From: Tannerella forsythia
GTDB taxonomy: Bacteria; Bacteroidota; Bacteroidia; Bacteroidales; Tannerellaceae
Direction: 5' to 3'
Assembly (NCBI RefSeq): GCF_003860135.1
Contig: NZ_RQYN01000010.1
Coordinates: forward strand, 1 to 64,000
DNA: 64,000 nucleotides
The position numbers and the translations under genes were made by a program. Positions 18,212-27,400 of the stretch are shown in pieces (the first letter of the stretch is position 1; every line of letters starts with the position of its first letter). The notes beneath the pieces are model-generated. The model was not told where the DNA came from and did no database searches. It worked only from the letters and a program-made list of their open reading frames with translations.

Positions 18212-19876
18212 CTATTCACGCGCATGATTGATTCGATTTCCCCTAACGTATATATTCGTTTCGGGCAGGAATGTCACCCATTTCTTCAGATTTTCGGGTG
18301 AGGGTTCATTGACGAATATCAAATGATCGATTTTTTTCCCCTTTAAAGTCTCCGGACATATAGGTTTCTCTCCTTTATATTCCGCATCCCATATCTCAAG
18401 AATCCAGATTTCCTTTAATTTAAGCACTTCTTCCGGTATCTTATTCCCTGAAATGCAGACCCATCCGTTTTTCCCTTGATGATACTCTTCGCGATTTATT
18501 TTTAGCTCCGTATCAGGAAACCAACGGAGTATTTTTTCCGTTTCTTCATCGGTTATCTTTCCGTCTATCTGAAGTCTGCCGATTCTTATTTCCTTCAGCC
18601 ATTCCGGTATCGAGACTTGATTTCTAAAACGAAGATGTAACGAATAGATTTCGTTAAACTTCTTCAAATGTTCCGGAACTTCTTCGATCTCTATTTTTAT
18701 TCCCTCCTCTCCGGGAATATTTTGCGAGACCATTTTTTTGTGAAGCCCTTCGTTATTCACGTCCTTCTTCTTAATCATCCAACTGATTCTGGGGGTAAGA
18801 GCAAAGGTCTCCGCGTTTTGTTCCAGTCCGATAAAGCCGGCCCATAGCTCCAGCATTGTTTCCTCCGAATGAGTGCCGTATCTTCGGATGTATTTCAGAT
18901 CGACTTTCACCATTTCTTCAGGTAATTTATCTCCTCCGATAAGTTTATTCAAATTATTCCGTTTACCGTATTTATCATATAGAAAAAATTTCACGATCCA
19001 ACCATCAATCACATCCGGCAAACCATATTTTTTCTGAGAATGACACTTAAACATGTTTCTCCAGAATACAGTATCCACCTTTCCTTGCGAAGCCTTGACA
19101 AATTCTTCCAAAACAGGCTCCAATTCGTCGGTCCACCAAGCCAAATCATACTTCTTGAGATGCTTCGTTTTGGTAAGTATTTTCTGCCAGTCTTCCGTTG
19201 TCCCCTGCAACGTTATTTCGGGAATACCGCAGACGATATAAAGAACCACAAACTCAAAATAAGGCTCCGTCGCTTCCATAATCGTAATTTCGGAAGCTAC
19301 TTTTTCAACGGCTGTTGTCGTAGAAAAATCGGCAGTCAACGTATGTATCAATTCTTCTCCCGTATAAGTCGCGATCAGAGACGTAAACTGTGGAAAAAGC
19401 GCTTCCCAGTCAATAGAATCTTTCAATAAATCCTTTTCGGCCAGCACTTTCAAGGTAGATTTATCCGAGAAATCGACGAATTTTTCGCGTAATGTCTCCG
19501 GATTTGCATTTACATGTCTTGCAAATCCCTGACTTATCAACAGCCAGACCATATCGGGCGATAGCACAAAAGGACGATGATGGGCATACGCATGATACAT
19601 TCCCTGAAAAAATGAATGATAACCGAAATTCACCAGACTGTCCGGTGCCTTACTTTTTGCTAAGATCGAATCTTGAAAATCGATTCCTTTTTGTTCAATC
19701 TCCCACTGAGAAAAACCTGCATCTTTTAAGATTAGACTTTTATATATATCCTCATACGATTGCACAGACAAAAGTTCTCGCGGCTTTGACAATTCTTCGA
19801 CACTAAAAGTTATTCCATGCTGAGCATATACCTGCATTGAAATGCTAATCAAAATAATTTTAAATAATAGCTTCAT
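18212..19876 (-). CDS. DUF4419-family exported protein (554 aa)
   Basis: A signal peptide (1-18, ending QVYA) precedes a DUF4419-like domain over about 60-400. Diagnostic blocks are HAYAHHRPFVLSPDMVWLLI near residue 95 and YTGEELIHTLTADFSTTTAVE. The C-terminal part (about 400-554) is a separate region with LKEIRIGRLQIDGKITDEE-like segments. The family is scattered over bacteria and eukaryotes with no known function. It is monocistronic, 91 bases from the next gene on the same strand. A signal peptide suggests a periplasmic or secreted form. Confidence 0.8.
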   Translation of the reverse strand: MKLLFKIILISISMQVYAQHGITFSVEELSKPRELLSVQSYEDIYKSLILKDAGFSQWEIEQKGIDFQDSILAKSKAPDSLVNFGYHSFFQGMYHAYAHHRPFVLSPDMVWLLISQGFARHVNANPETLREKFVDFSDKSTLKVLAEKDLLKDSIDWEALFPQFTSLIATYTGEELIHTLTADFSTTTAVEKVASEITIMEATEPYFEFVVLYIVCGIPEITLQGTTEDWQKILTKTKHLKKYDLAWWTDELEPVLEEFVKASQGKVDTVFWRNMFKCHSQKKYGLPDVIDGWIVKFFLYDKYGKRNNLNKLIGGDKLPEEMVKVDLKYIRRYGTHSEETMLELWAGFIGLEQNAETFALTPRISWMIKKKDVNNEGLHKKMVSQNIPGEEGIKIEIEEVPEHLKKFNEIYSLHLRFRNQVSIPEWLKEIRIGRLQIDGKITDEETEKILRWFPDTELKINREEYHQGKNGWVCISGNKIPEEVLKLKEIWILEIWDAEYKGEKPICPETLKGKKIDHLIFVNEPSPENLKKWVTFLPETNIYVRGNRINHARE

Positions 19877-19967
19877 TTTTTATACGATTAAAGAGTTTAA
19901 CAGATCAGAACGTATGCCCGGATAAAAGCAAAACGGACTTTTTTACTTTTTAAGGGAAGGCGTTGTC

Positions 19968-20873
19968 TTACTTATCAAGTTTTCTAAGCCTATAAGGTTC
20001 TCCGGGAGCCAGAAGAACGACTCTTTCGGGGTTCTTTACCCTTGCTTTCAGCTTCTCCGGATCGCCGTTAAAAGGAGTAAAATCGGGTGCGTCGACCGAA
20101 CCCCAATGGTGGAGCAACAAAGGGGTATCGGGATAAGCATTAGCCAGACGAATCGCGCCTTCGAACGTAAAGTGCCATTCACTATCCGAAAAATCGAATA
20201 ATATCGCATCCGGTACGGGCATTTGCAAATGTTCGGGCATCAAGCGAGAATCGCCTGTGGCCCATATGGATCCGTCGGGCGTCTCGATCCGGAAGCCTGC
20301 GCAGTCTGCCTGTTTCCAGAATCTGCCGTTTCTGGCTTCGGGATAATCATTTTGCCACGCATGATCGGCAGGGGTTAAGGAAACACGGATGTTTTTCACC
20401 GAAAAAGTGTCGCCGATCAGATGTCCCTGAGAAGGTAAGCCTTGATTTTTCATAATTGAATCGACATATTCGGTTGAATGATAAACGTCCGTAACATTTT
20501 TTAAATCGGTGCAAGTCGGAACACTGTAATGATCGTTATCGCTGTGTGTGATCAAGACGGCATCCAAATGAGGTACCGTATGTGTTTCAATCGGCATATC
20601 GATCAATAAAGGCATATCGAAATCTTTAAGAACCGGATCGATCATCATCGTAGTGCCATGACTGTTAATCAGGAAACCGGACATGCCTAACCAACGGATG
20701 ATCGTTTCGTTCGTTTTATCAAACGCTTCCTTTCCGAAGAACTGAGTAGGAGGAGCTTTTGCCTGATACTTTTTTTCTATTTCATGCTGCTTATCGAAAC
20801 TCTGCTCCTTCGATGCCATTTTGTACGAGAGAGCTGTCAGCATAACAACCATAAGTAAAACTGTTTTTTTCAT
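19968..20873 (-). CDS. Exported MBL-fold metallo-hydrolase (UlaG-like)
   Basis: A metallo-beta-lactamase fold hydrolase. A signal peptide (about 1-20) is followed by a metal site: HSDNDHY (variant of HxHxDH), PADHAWQND, WATGDSRL and LHHWGS. The first His of the canonical HxHxDH is intact but the second position is Asn-Asp, as in UlaG/NAPE-PLD-like members. The substrate is unknown; relatives act on lactones or phospholipids. Length 301 aa is usual. It lies downstream of rmuC on the same strand, with a 47-base gap. Confidence 0.85.
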   Translation of the reverse strand: MKKTVLLMVVMLTALSYKMASKEQSFDKQHEIEKKYQAKAPPTQFFGKEAFDKTNETIIRWLGMSGFLINSHGTTMMIDPVLKDFDMPLLIDMPIETHTVPHLDAVLITHSDNDHYSVPTCTDLKNVTDVYHSTEYVDSIMKNQGLPSQGHLIGDTFSVKNIRVSLTPADHAWQNDYPEARNGRFWKQADCAGFRIETPDGSIWATGDSRLMPEHLQMPVPDAILFDFSDSEWHFTFEGAIRLANAYPDTPLLLHHWGSVDAPDFTPFNGDPEKLKARVKNPERVVLLAPGEPYRLRKLDK

Positions 20874-20920
20874 CGTATTTATTATTTAATGATATGTTTG
20901 ACTTTTATCTGATCCAAAAA

Positions 20921-22252
20921 TCACGTCTCTTCTTCCGTCTCGATCGCTTCACCCAGTACCGCTACCGACTCCTCCTGCGGAAGTGCCTGTACAGCTCTCA
21001 ACTTACGCTCAATTGCTCGCGATCTTACTCCCGCACGGTCGATTACATTTGTCGCTTCCTGCAACTTTTTCTTCGTCTTTTCCAGAATCGTCCCGAAACG
21101 CCCAAACTCCGTCTTTACAGCGCCCAATATCTCCCACACCTCGCTCGAACGTTTTTCGATGGCCAGCGTTTTGAACCCCATCTGTAAACTGCTCAGAAAC
21201 GCCACCAGATTGGTAGGCCCTACGACCGTAATTTTAAATTCCCGCTGCAAAGATTCGAACAACCCCGTCCGACGTAAAATCTCCGCATACAGACCTTCCG
21301 TAGGCACAAACATGATCGCGAAATCGGTCGTCAGCGGCGGACGAATATACTTATCCCGGATATTCTTCGCATTCTTTTTAATCGAAGTCTCAAACTGTTT
21401 TGCAATCGTTTCCAATTCTTTCGGACTCAAATCCGTCGCACGTTCATACGCCTCGATCAACCGTTGATAATCTTCGTTCGGAAATTTCGAATCGATCGGA
21501 AGCAGCAAACTCTTCTCCTCGTCGTTACGATTCGGGAGCTTGATTACATATTCCACCCTCTCCTGACTACCTTCTTTCACGATTGCGTTCTGCTCATACT
21601 GCTCGGGCGATAAAATCTGCTCAAGAATCATTCCTAACTGTATCTCTCCCAAATTTCCCCGCGTTTTCACATTCGTCAACACCTTTTTCAAATCCCCCAC
21701 TCCCGAAGCGAGCGATTGCATCTCTCCCAATCCTTTATGTACCTCTTCCAATCGTTCGCTAATCAACTTAAACGACTCGTTAAACCGTTTCTCGACTGTT
21801 TCCTGCAGTTTCTCTTCCACCGTTCTGCGCATCTCTTCCAGTTTTCGGCTGTTATCTTCGCGAATGCTGTTCAGCTTCCCTTCTACCGTGTCCCGTATTT
21901 CTTTCAACTTCCCCTCGACGTCCTGTTTCATCCTCTCCTGCCGAGTGATCAGCGTCTCGAACTTTTCTTTCTGAAACGAATTGAAATCCTTCGCATGATG
22001 CATAAAACTGTCCTCGAACGATTTCAAAGAAAGCCGCTGTTCCGCCCGATTTTCTTTTGCCGCCCGCAGATTTTCTTCCCTGCTTCGGCCGAATTCATCG
22101 CGAATCAGCGGATCCATTCGCGAAAGATCGGCGTCCATCTTGATTAGTCTTTCCTCCAGTTCCTCGTCACGAATGTTCTCGCCCTTCCTCAACGTAAGGA
22201 AGATGTTGATCAGCGCGAGCACAATCAATAAGATTATTAAAACCGTAATCAT
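20921..22252 (-). CDS. rmuC: DNA recombination protein RmuC
   Basis: RmuC limits recombination at inverted repeats and has a nuclease-like fold. The N-terminus is a membrane anchor (about 2-22, ILLIVLALINIFLTL), followed by a long coiled coil (about 25-180). The conserved RmuC domain (about 185-400) shows RGNLGEIQLGMILEQIL, PIDSKFPNEDYQRL, and FVPTEGLYAEILRR. Length 443 aa is normal. A -7 box TATCTTTG lies on the minus strand at 22317-22324. It is interesting that this gene lies next to a direct-repeat array. Confidence 0.93.
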   Translation of the reverse strand: MITVLIILLIVLALINIFLTLRKGENIRDEELEERLIKMDADLSRMDPLIRDEFGRSREENLRAAKENRAEQRLSLKSFEDSFMHHAKDFNSFQKEKFETLITRQERMKQDVEGKLKEIRDTVEGKLNSIREDNSRKLEEMRRTVEEKLQETVEKRFNESFKLISERLEEVHKGLGEMQSLASGVGDLKKVLTNVKTRGNLGEIQLGMILEQILSPEQYEQNAIVKEGSQERVEYVIKLPNRNDEEKSLLLPIDSKFPNEDYQRLIEAYERATDLSPKELETIAKQFETSIKKNAKNIRDKYIRPPLTTDFAIMFVPTEGLYAEILRRTGLFESLQREFKITVVGPTNLVAFLSSLQMGFKTLAIEKRSSEVWEILGAVKTEFGRFGTILEKTKKKLQEATNVIDRAGVRSRAIERKLRAVQALPQEESVAVLGEAIETEEET

Positions 22253-22910
22253 TCTTGGTGTTTTTTTCTATTACACTATGTATTTTCAATCCATCATGAC
22301 GAGTTCTCGAATTGTACAAAGATAAACACCTTTCGCGAATATTCATAACAGCCTGTTCGGAGAAATATTTTAATAGTCCGGAGAAAATATGACCATCTGT
22401 GTTGATAGAAGAAGCATCGTCATGATTAAAACAAGTGCCGTTATTTATAATACGAGCACGGTTGTTAATGAAACAAGCGTCGTCGTTAACAAAACAGTCG
22501 TCCGCGTTATATATTCTTCACAATGCGTTGGTAAAACTGTCGACCGCGTTAACAAAACAGCCGTCCGCGTTATATATTCTTCACAATGCGTTTATAAAAC
22601 TGTCGACCGCGTTAACAAAACAGTCGTCCGCGTTATATATTCTTCACAATGCGTTTATAAAACTGTCGACCGCATTAACAAAACAGTCGTCCGCGTTATA
22701 TATTCTTCACAATGCGTTTATAAAACAGTCGACCGCGTTAACAAAACAGCCGACTGCGTTATATATTCTTAACTATGTAATAAAGAAACAAGCCCCCTCA
22801 AGCAGATAAGCTCAAGAAGTTTGCCCGGAAATGGCTATGAGATGGACAGAAGCCTGATGCCATGTGCCGGCAGATATTACCGCATTGATCTCATGCTGCA
22901 CGGTAAAATC
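22253..22910. other. Intergenic region with rmuC promoter and 21-bp-periodic array
   Basis: The rmuC -7 box (22317-22324, minus) is followed by the array at 22399-22770. The remainder (22771-22910) shows nothing recognisable. Confidence 0.6.
22399..22770. repeat. Tandem array of 21-bp units in 63-bp higher-order repeats
   Basis: From 22486 on, three 21-bp units recur in fixed order: TTAACAAAACAGTCGTCCGC(G), TTATATATTCTTCACAATGC(G) and TTTATAAAACTGTCGACCGC(G). The 63-bp block starts at 22486, 22549, 22612, 22675 and, in part, 22738. To the left (22399-22485) units of 21 or 24 bp are more divergent but keep the period and end in CG. Two plus-strand frames stay open across it as seven-residue repeats, a direct result of the 21-bp period. 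No spacer-repeat alternation of CRISPR type is seen. Confidence 0.9.
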
Positions 22911-23444
22911 CTAAAACCAACGGTAATCCGTATTTTTTAGAGGGTCTTCTTTTTTTAACTCCTTTGCACTTTTATCCTTATTCTTTTCCCACCAGTCTGC
23001 GTAAGCCTTTGCAACCTCACGATGGGAAACATCCGTGCGCACGAATTTTAATTCCGCATCATTCCGCAAAGCCAACAGCGGATTCTGCGATGGAAAACCA
23101 CCTAACAGACCGTCCCGATTAATCGTCTCGGTTCGAATCCCTTCTATCGTCCACAACATATAGATTCCCAACTTGCATTCAGAGAGTTCGAGAGAAGAAA
23201 TCGGATTTCTGGGAAAATGAGTAATCATCTCTTTCTCATTCCTGTACCGAAGCAAGGCGGGAATATCCTTATGGGTAAATTGCGGAAGTTTCATGGAGGC
23301 CTCATACGTTTTTGTCCTCAGTTGCTGGACAAAAGCCTCTACTGCCGGATTATCAATCTCCTCGGCCTCCTCTTTACAACAGCCGGCAAACCCGACTAAA
23401 AAAAGCAGTAAAAATAAGATTTTCAATGTTTTCATGATTTGCAT
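22911..23444 (-). CDS. Lipoprotein resembling DUF4943
   Basis: A 177-residue protein with a lipoprotein signal (lipobox FAGC, Cys at about 22). The mature region has VEAFVQQLRTKTYEASMKLPQFT, PRNPISSLELSECKLGIYMLWTIEGIR and a C-terminal YADWWEKNKDK. These match my recollection of the DUF4943 lipoproteins of Bacteroidetes; the family name should be treated as tentative. The function is unknown. It is monocistronic, with the repeat array downstream. Confidence 0.75.
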   Translation of the reverse strand: MQIMKTLKILFLLLFLVGFAGCCKEEAEEIDNPAVEAFVQQLRTKTYEASMKLPQFTHKDIPALLRYRNEKEMITHFPRNPISSLELSECKLGIYMLWTIEGIRTETINRDGLLGGFPSQNPLLALRNDAELKFVRTDVSHREVAKAYADWWEKNKDKSAKELKKEDPLKNTDYRWF

Positions 23445-23567
23445 TCTATAAATATATTCGTATCTGTTATCTGATGTCGTGTTCTTATAATAAGCATATC
23501 GGAACGAACAAGTCCACTCTTAATCGAATACATACTCCTTCATAGCCATCTTCTGCCAGCCCATAAC

Positions 23568-23981
23568 TCAACAGGATTGCCCGGACTTGCATGCCGCACA
23601 CAAACCTTTTACGTTTACATAGGCTTCATCGATCGAAAAGTCTGTATTTTTAGGGAGTAGGTGATGAATTTCGGGCAACGAAATATCCATAATACACCCG
23701 CATGCCTTACAACGAAAATGTCCATGCGCTTCCATGATACTGTCGAACCGGGCATTTTTTTCATCAATATCAATCTGCGTGGCCGTTCCTTGTTGAACAA
23801 AAAGTTTCAGGGTATTATATACGGTTGTTTTGGATAATGTCGGAATGTGCGGCAACAACTCCGTATAGATCTCATCGACTGTCGGGTGCGTCTGGTGTTT
23901 AAACAGAAATTCCATAATGGCTATGCGCTGAACAGATGGCTTGATGCCATGTGCCAGCAGATATTGTTGCGTTGATCTCAT
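23568..23981 (-). CDS. Fur-family regulator, PerR-like
   Basis: A metal-dependent repressor of 137 aa. An N-terminal winged helix (about 12-80; PTLSKTTVYNTLKLFVQQG) and a dimer domain with two CxxC pairs (91-94 and 128-131) for structural zinc are visible. The residue at position 99 (CGCIMD) is Asp, as in peroxide-sensing PerR, whereas iron-sensing Fur usually has Glu there. His32, His86 and His88 are available as ligands. The start at 23981 lies about 26 bases after the predicted transcript start of a strong promoter; longer frames begin upstream of it. Its neighbour is trxA, consistent with oxidative stress control. Confidence 0.88.
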   Translation of the reverse strand: MRSTQQYLLAHGIKPSVQRIAIMEFLFKHQTHPTVDEIYTELLPHIPTLSKTTVYNTLKLFVQQGTATQIDIDEKNARFDSIMEAHGHFRCKACGCIMDISLPEIHHLLPKNTDFSIDEAYVNVKGLCAACKSGQSC

Positions 23982-24013
23982 GCTGCGCGGCTTATCTAAG
24001 TTTGTAATGGACA

Positions 24014-24045
24014 CAAAGGTAGGGTAAAAAAACAATCTGGTCAAA
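24014..24045 (-). promoter_or_regulatory. Promoter of the PerR-like gene
   Basis: Read on the minus strand: -33 TTTG (24042-24045), 20-base spacer, -7 TACCTTTG (24014-24021). It fixes the start codon downstream, at 23981. Confidence 0.75.
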
Positions 24046-24078
24046 TATATCCGGATAATTTTCAATGAAACGGAACTC

Positions 24079-24116
24079 AGTCCGGGCAAACGCTCATGAA
24101 TAGCGTAGCCCGGACT
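24079..24116 (-). terminator. Strong hairpin downstream of trxA
   Basis: AGTCCGGGC (24079-24087) pairs perfectly with GCCCGGACT (24108-24116), with an inner ACGCT/AGCGT stem. It lies 19 bases past the trxA stop and upstream of the PerR promoter. No long U tract follows on the minus strand. Confidence 0.55.
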
Positions 24117-24134
24117 CGTGATCAAAAAAACTGA

Positions 24135-24449
24135 TCAGAGCAGTTTGTCAATCTTCTCGGCCAGTGCGCCCTTCTGCGTGGCGCCTACCTGCTTGTCGAC
24201 CAGTTGGCCGTCCTTGAAGAGTAAAATCGTAGGAATGTTGCGGATTCCGTATTCGGAAACCACATCGTCATTCTCGTCGACGTTTACTTTTCCGATGGTC
24301 ACGCGGCCTTCGTATTCGGCAGCCAACTCATCGATGATGGGACTTACCATCCGGCAGGGACCACACCACTCTGCCCAAAAATCCAATACTACAGGTTTCC
24401 CTGCATTCAATACTTCCTTGTAATTCGCATCTGTTACTGTTAATGCCAT
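24135..24449 (-). CDS. trxA: Thioredoxin
   Basis: A cytoplasmic disulfide reductase of 104 aa. VVLDFWAEWCGPCRM carries the active site Cys29 and Cys32; the cis-Pro motif NIPTILLF is present. No signal peptide is seen, unlike the lipoprotein thioredoxin at 15803. It follows dnaE by 29 bases on the same strand, an order common in Bacteroidales. Confidence 0.96.
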   Translation of the reverse strand: MALTVTDANYKEVLNAGKPVVLDFWAEWCGPCRMVSPIIDELAAEYEGRVTIGKVNVDENDDVVSEYGIRNIPTILLFKDGQLVDKQVGATQKGALAEKIDKLL

Positions 24450-24478
24450 AACTCTATTGTTTTTAATTGGTTGAAAAA

Positions 24479-27400
24479 TTATTTATTGATCGTAAAATCC
24501 AAATGATCCGAATCGTTGATAAAATTCAGCAATTCTTGCGTTACGTTCAGCCTGATGTCGCGCGACGAGAAATTCAGTGCCACATGGTCGCTTCCGGTGA
24601 CGTTGAAAAACAACTGCGTCTTGCCCGGATTGCTTTTCATCAAGGCGGACAATTCGCTGATCACCTCCTCATTCAAATCAGCGATCGGGATCGATATACT
24701 GATGGAGTGAATCAACGAATCTTTCACGTCCTGCAACAGTTGAATCGAGTTGATTTTAAAATCAAGCTCGGCTTCTTTCCATCTTCGCGGCTGAACCACC
24801 GCTTTTATATAAAGATAAAGCCCTTCCTTGCCGTACTTGCTGAAATTAATATAATTGTCGCCGAAAAGCGGCATCTCTCCGCTGCCCGACATATCTTCGA
24901 TCTTGAGGATACCGTAAGGCTTTCCGTTCTTCGTGATTCCTTCACGATAGCCCGTCACGATACCGCCAAGTAAAAGTTCCTTGTTCTGAAAATCTTCCCA
25001 TTCTCGGCTGTCCACATCTTTCATCGTCATGTTGCAGACGTGATTCAGGATGATGCGGTATTCGTCGAGCGGATGCGCGGACAAGTAAATGCCGATAAGC
25101 TCTTTCTCCCGATTGAGTCGTTCCAGCACACTCCACGACTCGCATTTCGGAATTTCGGGACGTGCAATCTGTATCGCATGATCATCCCCGAACAGCGAGG
25201 CGGACGACATTTGTTTATCCGTCTGGTATTTTGTTCCGTAGCGCATAATAACATCAATAAAAGTCTCACCCTTCTCGTTCGGCATTCCGAACGGTTCACG
25301 TGCCACGTTTAACGCGTCGAATGCCCCGGCCAGTGCAAGACTTTCGAAAGCTTTCTTGTTGCATGCGCTCAAATTGACGCGTTCGACGAAATCGTAAATA
25401 TCCTTGTAAGGCCCACGTTTGTCACGCTCCTCGATAATGGCCTGCACCGCACTTTCTCCCACTCCTTTAACGGCCACCAGCCCGAATCGGATGTCTCCCT
25501 TCGTATTCACCCCGAACTTACGGTGCGACTCGTTGATGTCCGGCCCCAATACCTGAATTTTCATGGCCTTGCATTCGTCCATCGCTTTCGTAATTTCCTT
25601 GATGTTCGAAAGGTTACGACTCAACACGGCGGCCATAAACTCCGACGGATAATGAGCTTTCAGATACGCCGTCTGATAAGCCACCCACGAATAGCACGTA
25701 GCATGACTCTTATTGAACGCGTAAGAGGCAAACTTCTCCCAGTCGGCCCAAATCTTCTCAAGCGTTTTTACATTATGCCCGTTTTTTTGTCCGCCGTCAA
25801 AGAATTTACTTTTCAGCTCATTCATCTTGTCAATCTGCTTTTTCCCCATGGCTTTACGCAACGTATCGCTTTGTCCTCGGGTGAAGCCGGCGAGCAACCT
25901 CGAAAGCAACATGACTTGCTCCTGATAAACGGTAATGCCGTACGTATTTTTCAGATAACGCTCCATTTCGGGAATGTCGTAGGTGATCTCTTCCCGGCCA
26001 TGCTTACGCGCAATAAACGCGGGAATATAATCCATGGGTCCGGGACGATAGAGCGCATTCATCGCGATCAGGTCTTCGAACTCGGTCGGCTGCAATTCCT
26101 TCAGATACTTTTGCATGCCGGCAGACTCGAACTGGAACGTCGCGACGGTCTTTCCCTGACAGAACAATTCGTAAGTTTGCTTGTCATCGATCGGAATTTT
26201 ATCAATATCGATGGCTTTGCCGGTCGTCTGTTTGACGTTTTCGATCGCTTCTTTAATGATCGACAGGGTTTTCAGACCAAGAAAGTCCATCTTGATGAGC
26301 CCCGTTTCCTCAATAACCGAACCTTCGTACTGTGTAACGAGCAAGGTCTCTTTCGTTTCCTTATCTTCGGCCGTGGCAACGGGCACAATATCGGAAATAT
26401 CCTGCTGTCCGATAATCACACCGCAGGCATGAACACCTGTATTCCGTACATTGCCTTCCAGTTTCTGAGCGTACTTCAACGTATCGCGCAGGATCGGATT
26501 CATGCTGTTGGCCGCATCCTTCAACTCGGGTACGGCCTCAATGGCATTCTTCAGCGTAAGCTTCTTATCCGGAATCTTGTCGGGTACGAGTTTAGCCAGA
26601 CGATTCGACTCCTTCAGGGGCAGTTGTTGGACTCGCGCCACATCTTTCAGCGCCAGTTTGGTCGCCATCGTACCGTAGGTGATGATATGCGCCACACGCT
26701 GCTGACCATATTTTTCCGTCACCCATTTCAGGACTTCGCCCCGCCCGTCGTCATCAAAATCAATGTCGATATCGGGCATGGAAATACGATCGGGATTGAG
26801 GAAACGCTCGAACAGTAAATCGTATCGGATCGGGTCGATATCGGTAATCCCCAAACAGTATGCGACGACCGATCCGGCAGCCGACCCGCGTCCCGGTCCG
26901 ACAGACACCCCCATCTCACGGGCAGCCGTTATGAAATCCTGCACGATCAGGAAATAGCCGGGGAATCCCATCCTTTTAATCGTTTGCAGTTCGAAATCGA
27001 TACGTTCTTTGGCTTCTTCCGGTATATTTTCGCCATAACGGTTCGGGCTTATAGCCCGTTTAAGCGTCAGATGCTCGAGGTAGTCCGCTTCGAGTTTGAT
27101 GCGGATCACCTTCTCGTAACCGCCGAGACGCAAATAATTATCCGTTACTTTGCCATCGGCGTCCGTCTCGTTAAACTCGTCCATCAAATCTTTGGCCGTA
27201 TATTTCTCGCGATACTCTTCCTCTGTGCCAAACGAAGGGTCGATCTCGAAGAAAGGCATCAATGCCGGCGAATCGATGGAATACAACTCCACCTTATCAA
27301 GAATTTCGAGCGTATTGCTCAAGGCTTCGGGGACATCGGCAAAAATCGAGTTCATCTCGGCCGTACTTTTCAGCCACTCCTGCTTGGAGTAGCGCATTCG

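Noticed and set aside
22389-22809. Two long plus-strand frames over the 63-bp array
   Set aside because: Their length follows from a repeat period divisible by three; neither has a family, a good promoter or codon bias. Left as a repeat, although expression is not excluded.
25523-26818. 431-codon frame antisense to dnaE
   Set aside because: Arg/Phe-rich composition typical of a reverse-strand shadow; dnaE is complete.
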